From M3007 sp038327555 (GTDB lineage: Bacteria; Bacteroidota; Bacteroidia; Chitinophagales; Saprospiraceae): a stretch of DNA of 6,255 nucleotides. The position numbers and the translations under genes were made by a program. Below, one piece after another: positions 1 to 4,259 of the stretch (its first letter is position 1; each line of letters opens with the position of its first letter). The DNA lies in assembly GCA_038327555.1 (NCBI GenBank), contig JBBQLD010000292.1:1-6255 (forward strand), read 5' to 3'. Below the pieces are notes generated by a model. The model was given only the letters and a program-made list of their open reading frames with translations. It was not told where the DNA came from and did not search any database.

Positions 1-411
1 GGATTACTTTGTTTTTTGCTCAATATCAGAGATGAAGAGTCGATTTTATTGAGCGAACAAAAAGGGGCCCTGTTTTAAAAATTCATTATCAAAGAGTATT
101 TGAAACAAAATTTTCATCAAAATCTATATCGTAATTTTTATTTCTGGCGAGATTCCAATGGTGTTGAAATTGATTTAATGTTCCATAACTCGCCTTCAAA
201 ATTTGATGTCGTCGAAATAAAATCAACAAAAACGGTGCTTCCCAAACTTTTCAAAAATCTGGACGTGTTTGAAAAATGGTCGGGTGGAAAAGTAAATCAA
301 AAAATCTTGGTTTATGGCGGCACCCAAACTCAAAACAGAACCCATCACTTAGTTTGTGCATGGAATGATGTAAAGATTGATTGTAGCGAAAGTCCAAATC
401 GGGAAAAGTAA
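1..411 (+). pseudogene. DUF4143-type AAA ATPase gene, 3' remnant with internal stop
   Basis: Frame 1 reads as the C-terminal DUF4143 region of the large family of single-chain AAA+ ATPases (DUF4143 after an N-terminal ATPase domain), often described as ExeA/AAA_14-like. Visible hallmarks are an opening GLLCFLLNI segment, then KGALF, then FIIKEYLK, FYFWRDSNGVEIDLMF (the family's fWR..g.EvD block) and VVEIKSTKT (the EIKs.kT block), ending near AWNDVKID. The frame is broken by TAA at 76-78, exactly where the family has the Glu of its G.lFEN motif, so a one-base GAA-to-TAA change is the simplest explanation. Homology runs on both sides of the stop in the same frame. A TTG at 100 could restart translation but would give only about 103 residues without an ATPase domain. 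The ATPase part lies outside the window if it exists. The last nine or so residues look like read-through into foreign sequence, because the next gene fragment starts there in another frame. Confidence 0.82.
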
Positions 412-808
412 AAACCGAAATATTGAGCCTCCACGGGCGGGCGATTTCTATTTTTTTGAAAAAGAATTCCCCGGGTATATCAGAGAGCGTGGTTTTGCCC
501 TGGCATATCAATGTTTTTGGTGGAAAGGTCTGTATACTGGTATTCACGTCATGAATGCCTGGCAGTCATTTGTTAGCACGGAAGGCAATAAAATTGACAA
601 TGGCTTTCAGATTTTCAATACCTATCGAGCAGGGTATCATTTCAAACTTTTTAAAGACCAGTTTTTTATTGAACCATCTGTTGCGGTTACCCATCGCCCT
701 TACCATACTTCAATGCCTGAGTCTTTCAAAAAGCTTAACGACAAACAGTCAAAATTCTTTTTCGGTGAACCCGGACTTCATTTTGGGTCTTCTTTTAACG
801 CTGTTTAG
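377..808 (+). pseudogene. truncated beta-barrel-like protein fragment
   Basis: This open frame of about 143 codons overlaps the end of the DUF4143 remnant in another frame. No proper start or signal peptide is visible; the frame opens just after a stop at 371-373 and its first codons lie inside the DUF4143 tail. The product is aromatic-rich with alternating strands (FYFFEKEFPGYIRERGF, FALAYQCFWWKGLYTGIH, YRAGYHFKLFKDQFFIEPS, then GEPGLHFG near the end). This pattern resembles the C-terminal half of small Bacteroidota outer-membrane barrel-like proteins, but I cannot name a family. The end is odd: as read it finishes SSFNAV, whereas one extra G in the GGG run at 787-789 would give HFGVFF followed by TAA, an aromatic C-terminus usual for outer-membrane barrels. 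I infer a 5' truncation and possibly a 3' frameshift. It could instead be a short expressed hypothetical protein. Confidence 0.55.
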
Positions 809-883
809 CGACCACTAAGATGAAGAACTTTTTTGTTTTACAGACACACTTTTGGGGACACTATCCAAACTCTGGTTGCAAGA

Positions 884-952
884 CATGGTAATCATGTAAC
901 ATTTTTCACAAATTATGTAACGCATGTAGCAGTGAGCACTTGCACTTTTGCA
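884..952 (+). promoter_or_regulatory. promoter region of the ytxH operon (copy 1 of a duplicated element)
   Basis: A 38-bp block at 884-921 matches 2387-2424 at 33 of 38 positions without gaps. Its last 24 bp (898-921) differ at only one base. It ends in ATGTAAC (915-921), and another ATGTAAC lies 21 bp upstream (894-900), about two helical turns away. After a 19-bp poorly conserved spacer comes TGCACTTTTGCA (941-952), which matches TGCATATTTGCA at 2444-2455 at exactly the same distance. CAnnTTTG resembles the Bacteroidota -7 box TAnnTTTG. The GTAAC end lies where a -33/-35 element would be, and AAC-type -35 boxes are typical of ECF sigma factors. I infer a start near 957 and a leader of roughly 115 nt. 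Which regulator or sigma factor uses it cannot be told from sequence. Confidence 0.7.
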
Positions 953-1072
953 ATATTATTTTTTAATTAATACTTAAAAAATAATTCGATGGCCAAGGAA
1001 AATCAATTTTTGAAACCAAGAGCCATTAAGTACCGATGAAATAAATAATTCTAACAATTAAAAACAAAAAAA

Positions 1073-1369
1073 ATGAGTTCAAATAAAGTATTGCTAGGTC
1101 TTCTCGCAGGTGTAACCACAGGAGCATTAATCGGAATCCTGTTTGCTCCCGACAAAGGCACAAACACCCGCAAAAAAATCTCCAAAAAAGGAGAGAATTA
1201 TGTTGAAGGATTAAAATCAAAGTTTGATGATTTTTTACAAAGCGTCACAGACCAATATGAATCGGCAAAAGACGATGCTGATGATTTAATTGCAAAAGGA
1301 AAATCAAAAGCACAGGAAGTAAGAAGTGATGTTAAGCATGTAGTGAACGAAAAAGTTTCAAATTATTAG
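1073..1369 (+). CDS. YtxH domain-containing protein
   Basis: A 98-residue protein with the standard YtxH layout (PF12732). It has a short N-terminus and one glycine-rich membrane segment at about residues 6-24. The family signature FAPDKGTNTRKKI spans about 24-36, and a charged, probably coiled-coil tail from about 40 to the end is rich in Lys, Asp and Glu. YtxH proteins are small membrane-anchored proteins linked to general or envelope stress; their biochemical role is not established. The start is preceded by an A-rich stretch (AAAAACAAAAAAA), usual for Bacteroidota genes, and the length matches the family. It is the first intact gene after the 884-952 promoter and is probably co-regulated with the holin-like gene downstream, though a 178-bp gap containing an inverted repeat separates them. 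A dead partial paralogue lies at 2459-2581. Confidence 0.93.
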   Translation: MSSNKVLLGLLAGVTTGALIGILFAPDKGTNTRKKISKKGENYVEGLKSKFDDFLQSVTDQYESAKDDADDLIAKGKSKAQEVRSDVKHVVNEKVSNY

Positions 1370-1370
1370 A

Positions 1371-1528
1371 TAGCGTACAAATTTAGTTTAGTATAGCATG
1401 TATGACCGAATTTATTCTACTTTGACTCGGGTTTTGCAATGGAAATTATTTCGGCGAAAAAAACCAACGCAAAAGCAGGAAAAATCCACTATCCAGGCTA
1501 TACTAAACTAATTGTATATAGCGTCCAA
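1371..1528. repeat. MITE-like insert with terminal inverted repeats
   Basis: The gap between ytxH and the holin-like gene holds a perfect 15-bp inverted repeat: TTAGTTTAGTATAGC at 1383-1397 and its reverse complement at 1497-1511. The match resumes outward over TACAA if a 2-base difference is allowed. Just outside lie near-identical direct repeats, TAGCGTACAA (1371-1380) and TAGCGTCCAA (1519-1528). Inverted ends flanked by a direct repeat are the layout of a small non-autonomous mobile element with target duplication. No transposase is present, so mobility is inference. Alternatively the arms form an RNA hairpin between two operon genes. The interior contains an ATG-started 37-codon frame (1398-1511) rich in Lys and Arg, which begins directly after the left arm and ends on the last bases of the right arm; I do not call it a gene. 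Confidence 0.5.
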
Positions 1529-1547
1529 TGTTAATTTTAAATAACCT

Positions 1548-1901
1548 ATGGAAGAACAAGCAACACCGATAGAATCTCTGTTTGAAAAAGCAGAAACTTA
1601 TGCAAAAATCAATCTCGATTTATTCAAGCTCAAAGCCATTGACAAATCAGCAGATGTAGTTTCAACACTTGTAGCAAAACTCGCCATCATTATTGTGGTT
1701 TCGCTAATTGTTCTTTTGTTGAATATTGGTTTATCACTATGGATTGGTGAACTAGTTGGCAAATCGTATTACGGATTTTTCATCGTTGCTGGCTTCTATG
1801 TTTTGAGCGCATTTATATTGTATTATAAGCGTGACGTTTTATTAAAAGCACCCATTAATGATTCTATTATTTTACAAATGATAAAAGAAAAGCAGGTATG
1901 A
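1548..1901 (+). CDS. Phage_holin_3_6 (holin superfamily III / YqjE-like) membrane protein
   Basis: A 117-residue protein with a soluble amphipathic N-terminus (about 1-38, with NLDLFKLKAIDKSADV). Two transmembrane helices follow, at about 41-65 (LVAKLAIIIVVSLIVLLLNI) and 73-92 (YYGFFIVAGFYVLSAFILYY), then a short basic cytoplasmic tail. This is the architecture of the holin superfamily III / YqjE proteins, chromosomal inner-membrane proteins that commonly sit beside YtxH-type genes. The name holin is historical, and no lytic role is implied since no endolysin or phage gene is nearby. It overlaps the next gene by the ATGA arrangement at 1898-1901, so the two are translationally coupled. A weak TTG...TAnnTTTA promoter-like pair (1512-1514, 1532-1539) lies just before the start, but the spacing is short, and transcription from the ytxH promoter is at least as likely. 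Confidence 0.87.
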   Translation: MEEQATPIESLFEKAETYAKINLDLFKLKAIDKSADVVSTLVAKLAIIIVVSLIVLLLNIGLSLWIGELVGKSYYGFFIVAGFYVLSAFILYYKRDVLLKAPINDSIILQMIKEKQV

Positions 1902-2317
1902 AAAAGTTATCTCCGAACGATTCACTCAATGAGGCAATCGCACTGTTAGCGACAAAACGAGATAAACAACTTATTGAACTCAAAGAGCAGTTTCATGCAG
2001 TGCATGAAAGTTTAAGACCAATCAACCTCATTAAAGACACATTCAACGCATTAACCGCTTCACCCGATTTGAGAAACGGAATCGGTAAAACAATGATAGG
2101 AGCCGCTACTGGATTTTTAGTAAAAAATATTTTGTTCCGCAATTCTTACAATCCTTTAAAAGTCGTTGCAGGCATCATGATGCAAAGAGTAGCTTCAAGT
2201 TTTGCTTCCAAAAATTCCGACAAAATAAAATCTACTGGTTTAACCCTTTTTCGCATTTTACTTTCAAAACTAAAACATAATAAAAACGGAGTTCACGAAA
2301 GTGAAATAAAAGCGTGA
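1898..2317 (+). CDS. small basic protein of the YtxH/holin operon, unknown function
   Basis: A 139-residue protein that I do not recognise as a named family. Residues 1-40 are charged and probably helical (rich in Lys, Glu and Gln). Two weakly hydrophobic, glycine/alanine-containing segments follow, at about 60-80 (GIGKTMIGAATGFLVKNILF) and 86-103, and then a basic Ser/Lys-rich tail. The hydrophobic parts are marginal for membrane insertion, so a peripheral or hairpin association is possible. The ATG shares the ATGA overlap with the preceding holin-like stop codon, and AGGT just before it may help re-initiation, which makes this start secure. By position it resembles the third member (YqjK-like slot) of the YtxH-holin cassettes seen in proteobacteria and Bacteroidota. 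That is an analogy of gene order, not of sequence. Confidence 0.82.
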   Translation: MKKLSPNDSLNEAIALLATKRDKQLIELKEQFHAVHESLRPINLIKDTFNALTASPDLRNGIGKTMIGAATGFLVKNILFRNSYNPLKVVAGIMMQRVASSFASKNSDKIKSTGLTLFRILLSKLKHNKNGVHESEIKA

Positions 2318-2386
2318 TCAAAGTAGAATTAACCTATATAATAGAAATTATTGAACAAGAAACAGTATAACTTATTTTCGACTGCA

Positions 2387-2455
2387 CATGTTAATTGTGC
2401 AACATTTTTCATAAATTATGTAACTTATTTCTTGTTGATCCAATGCATATTTGCA
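2387..2455 (+). promoter_or_regulatory. promoter region of the lipoprotein gene (copy 2 of the duplicated element)
   Basis: This is the second copy of the ytxH promoter. 2387-2424 matches 884-921 at 33 of 38 positions, and TGCATATTTGCA at 2444-2455 matches 941-952, with an identical 19-bp spacer length in both. The spacer itself is little conserved, which is what selection on two boxes and their distance would leave. GTGCAAC and ATGTAAC (2397-2403 area and 2418-2424) repeat the 21-bp spaced half-site pattern of copy 1. An extra 6-bp inverted repeat, TGCACA/TGTGCA (2383-2388 and 2396-2401), overlaps the left end and could be an operator. Inferred transcription starts near 2460 and runs through the ytxH relic into the lipoprotein gene. 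Confidence 0.68.
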
Positions 2456-2458
2456 CAT

Positions 2459-2581
2459 AGCAGTTCAGGAAAAGCATTTCTTGGAATATTGGCATGCTAA
2501 ACCGCAGCTACAAGTTTGAGGATTTTGCTCGCTTCAGACAAGGCAATAATCACACGCAAAAAAATTTCATCACAATCATAA
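2459..2581 (+). pseudogene. relic of a second ytxH gene (first 40 codons)
   Basis: Read in frame from 2459, this stretch aligns without gaps to residues 1-40 of the intact YtxH protein at 1073-1369. About 19 of 40 residues are identical, including ILLASDK against ILFAPDK and an exact TRKKIS match. The initiator position is AGC instead of ATG, TAA at 2498-2500 interrupts the membrane segment, several conserved residues are changed (Pro of APDKG to Ser, Gly to Ala), and a second TAA closes it at 2579-2581. The whole coiled-coil tail, about 58 residues, is missing. The relic begins 3 nt after the promoter box, whereas the intact gene has a 120-nt leader. It ends 3 nt before the lipoprotein start codon, so it now serves as that gene's 5' untranslated region. 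Confidence 0.85.
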
Positions 2582-2584
2582 AAC

Positions 2585-2758
2585 ATGAAAAAGCAAACTT
2601 TATTAGTAGCATTATTAATTTCGATGCTCACAACATTTTCAAGTTGTGAAATAGTCGGGGGAATATTCAAAACAGGAATGGGTGTAGGAATTTTTATTGT
2701 GGTACTGGTTATTGCGCTGATTATTTTTCTTGTTAGCAAAATGGGAAAAAATAAATAG
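2585..2758 (+). CDS. small lipoprotein with one C-terminal membrane segment
   Basis: A 57-residue product with a lipoprotein signal peptide: MKKQ, a hydrophobic stretch at residues 5-17, and the lipobox-like FSSC with Cys21 as the lipidation site. The mature part is only 37 residues: EIVGGIFKTGMGVG, then a strongly hydrophobic helix at about 35-51 (GIFIVVLVIALIIFLVS), ending in basic KMGKNK. Similar tiny proteins with a GGIFK.G..VGI core occur in Bacteroidota and are, as I recall, often mislabelled phosphatidate cytidylyltransferase; this one is far too short for any such enzyme. The ATG is the only start that gives a proper signal peptide. The gene lies behind the duplicated ytxH-type promoter and is closed by a strong terminator 10 nt after its stop, so it probably forms a single-gene unit with the same control as the ytxH operon. 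Its function is unknown. Confidence 0.82.
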   Translation: MKKQTLLVALLISMLTTFSSCEIVGGIFKTGMGVGIFIVVLVIALIIFLVSKMGKNK

Positions 2759-2768
2759 CACACTACTA

Positions 2769-2802
2769 ATATCCGCTCCAAACTTTGGGCGGATATTTTT
2801 TT
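2769..2802 (+). terminator. Rho-independent terminator after the lipoprotein gene
   Basis: ATATCCGC (2769-2776) and GCGGATAT (2789-2796) form a perfect 8-bp stem. Inside it CCAA (2778-2781) can pair with TTGG (2785-2788), leaving a bulged T and a 3-base loop. The right arm runs straight into seven T residues (2796-2802). The hairpin begins 10 nt after the lipoprotein stop codon. It marks the end of the AT-rich stress cassette and should insulate it from the transporter gene. Confidence 0.88.
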
Positions 2803-2805
2803 ACT

Positions 2806-2957
2806 CCATCACCCCATCACCCCATCACTTCATCACCCCATCACTTCATCACCCCATCACTTCATCACTCCATCCCTTCATCACTCCATCCCTTCATCCC
2901 TTCATCACTCCATCACCCCATCACTCCATCACCTCATCACTCCATCCCTTCATCACT
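2806..2957. repeat. octamer tandem array, 19 units of YCATCMCY
   Basis: 152 bp divide without remainder into 19 consecutive 8-bp units that all fit YCATCMCY; variation occurs only at positions 1, 6 and 8. Local higher-order 16-bp periods are visible (CCATCACT-TCATCACC repeated, then TCATCACT-CCATCCCT repeated), which suggests growth by slippage or unequal exchange. The array starts 3 nt after the terminator T run and stops 6 nt before the transporter start codon. It contains no stop codon in any forward frame, so the transporter frame extends spuriously upstream as a Pro/His/Ser/Thr-rich repeat. I see no reason to think it is translated. Confidence 0.95.
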
Positions 2958-2963
2958 TCTACT

Positions 2964-4061
2964 ATGAAAGACCAGCCTTTTTACATCAAAGGAGCTTATT
3001 TCCTATTGTTTATAGGCTTGATTGTAGCAGCCCTCATGGCGGGCAGGCCCTTGCTGGTGCCTTTAGTGGCGGCCATGCTTTTCGCATTTTTGATGCTGCC
3101 AATTACCAAAAAAGTCGAATCCTGGAATATGCCTACCTGGCTGGCTTCCTTCGCAGGCGTTATTTCCCTCCTGTTGATTGGCATAGGCTTATGCTTCTTC
3201 CTTTCTTGGCAAATAATGTCCTTCGCCGAAGACATGCCAGCCATGCAGCAGGCCATCGATGAAAAAACAAAAGCGGTCAATAAATACATAGTAAGCCATT
3301 ACGGCATTAGCCGCCGTGAACAATCCCAATGGGTACAACAGAAAATGGATCAGGCGATGAACGAGGGTGCAGGAAGTTTGATGAAGGTGTTTTCTACTAC
3401 TGGCGGAGTCATTGCCACCTTAGTTCTGATTCCAATTTTTATGTTTTTCATGCTTCTGTACCGCCAAAAATTCAAGCTTTATCTCGAGATGGCAAACCCA
3501 AGCCAGCATGACCAACTGGTAGAAATTTTTCGAAAAATATCCGGTATATCTCAAAAATACATTCGGGGCATGTTTTTCGAAATAGCCATCCTAACCGTAC
3601 TGAGTAGCATCGGCTTTATGCTGCTGGGACTCAAATATTCCATCCTTCTGGCACTTATTGTGGCAGTGCTCAACATCGTCCCATACGTTGGGGTGCTGGT
3701 TGGGAGCCTTGTCCCGGTCGCTATTGCGCTGGTTACTAAGGATTCCGGTATGTATGCACTAGGTGCTTTGGGTGTATGCATATTTGTACAGTTTTTGGAC
3801 AACAACTTTATCGCGCCCAAAGTAGTCGGCTCAAGTGTCAACCTCAATCCCTTTGCCTCCATCATTGTACTTCTGGTGGGCGCGTTGGTGTGGGAACTGC
3901 CTGGCATGATCTTGTCCATGCCTATTGCAGGGATGTTTAAAGTGGTGTGCGACAACGTGCCGCCCCTGAAATCGCTGGGCTTTATGATGGGCGAAGATGA
4001 AACCTTGAAGCATCCGTTCAAATTGAGTGTGCGCAAGCGCAAAAAAGCCGTCGCGGAGTAG
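2964..4061 (+). CDS. AI-2E family transporter (PF01594)
   Basis: A 365-residue polytopic membrane protein of the AI-2E / PerM / YdiK family. Members are putative exporters or ion-coupled transporters; only some have been tied to autoinducer-2 export, so the substrate here is unknown. Layout: two N-terminal helices (about 10-27 and 29-46), a third at 60-82, a soluble loop at about 84-145, a helix at 147-166, a cytosolic linker at 167-200, then the conserved C-terminal bundle. Family landmarks are NIVPYVGVLVG (237-247), FLDNNFIAPKVVGSSVNLNP (277-296) and WELPGMILSMPIAGMFKVVCD (310-330), with a basic C-terminal tail. The ATG at 2964 is chosen because MKDQPFYIKG leads directly into the first helix and gives the usual family length; upstream in-frame sequence is octamer repeat. 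No promoter or ribosome site fits between the array and the ATG. G+C is visibly higher than in the genes to the left. Confidence 0.93.
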   Translation: MKDQPFYIKGAYFLLFIGLIVAALMAGRPLLVPLVAAMLFAFLMLPITKKVESWNMPTWLASFAGVISLLLIGIGLCFFLSWQIMSFAEDMPAMQQAIDEKTKAVNKYIVSHYGISRREQSQWVQQKMDQAMNEGAGSLMKVFSTTGGVIATLVLIPIFMFFMLLYRQKFKLYLEMANPSQHDQLVEIFRKISGISQKYIRGMFFEIAILTVLSSIGFMLLGLKYSILLALIVAVLNIVPYVGVLVGSLVPVAIALVTKDSGMYALGALGVCIFVQFLDNNFIAPKVVGSSVNLNPFASIIVLLVGALVWELPGMILSMPIAGMFKVVCDNVPPLKSLGFMMGEDETLKHPFKLSVRKRKKAVAE

Positions 4062-4068
4062 GGTCTTT

Positions 4069-4083
4069 TGCCAAATATTGGCA
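4069..4083. terminator. short palindrome after the transporter gene
   Basis: TGCCAA and TTGGCA form a 6-bp perfect stem around a 3-base ATA loop, 7 nt after the transporter stop codon. No T run follows, so it is at best a weak transcript-end structure; the larger hairpin at 4090-4199 may do that work instead. Confidence 0.35.
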
Positions 4084-4089
4084 GAACGT

Positions 4090-4199
4090 AACTACTTATT
4101 GTCCAACTATTTTTCGCCACTAATTGCACTAATTTGGATATCAAGTTTGTATTAATTTGTGTAAATTAGTGGCAAAAAACACTTGGAGGCCAAGTAGTT
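4090..4199. repeat. long imperfect inverted repeat (hairpin) in intergenic region
   Basis: Two arms of about 45 nt pair in one register over most of their length. AACTACTT (4090-4097) pairs with AAGTAGTT (4192-4199), TCCAA (4102-4106) with TTGGA (4183-4187), TTTTT (4110-4114) with the A run at 4175-4179, and GCCACTAATT (4116-4125) with AATTAGTGGC (4164-4173). CAC/GTG and AATT pairs continue inward after a one-base shift. The right arm also contains its own small palindrome, ACTTGG-AGG-CCAAGT (4181-4195). The motif AATTAGTGGC with nearby repeated CACTAATT resembles dispersed intergenic repeats that I recall from Bacteroidota genomes. It may be a repeat element, a two-way terminator, or both. 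No coding frame of note lies in it. Confidence 0.75.
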
Positions 4200-4259
4200 G
4201 CATAAAACCTTTATTCTAACGGGTGCATTCAAATTGTCGCTGTTGCTCAATACTTTCCA

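Noticed and set aside
555..818. 87-codon forward frame
   Set aside because: It overlaps the barrel-like fragment in another frame and has no recognisable domain.
989..1039. 16-codon ATG frame (MAKENQFLKPRAIKYR) in the ytxH leader
   Set aside because: It lies between the promoter and ytxH and could be a leader peptide, but it is too short to separate from chance and shows no attenuator structure or codon run.
1548..2317. Holin-like gene as evidence of a prophage
   Set aside because: No endolysin, capsid, integrase or tail gene is present; this holin superfamily is common in chromosomal YtxH cassettes.
2806..2957. Octamer array as a CRISPR array
   Set aside because: Units are contiguous 8-mers with no spacers and no cas genes nearby.
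3551..4144. 197-codon reverse frame over the transporter gene
   Set aside because: Its translation is Ser/Thr/Pro-rich without domain features, as expected for the antisense of a hydrophobic membrane gene.
4251..4258. TACTTTCC just before the AsmA-like ATG as a -7 box of a leaderless promoter
   Set aside because: The nearest TTG is only 14 nt upstream, shorter than usual Bacteroidota spacing, and the TTTG core is imperfect.
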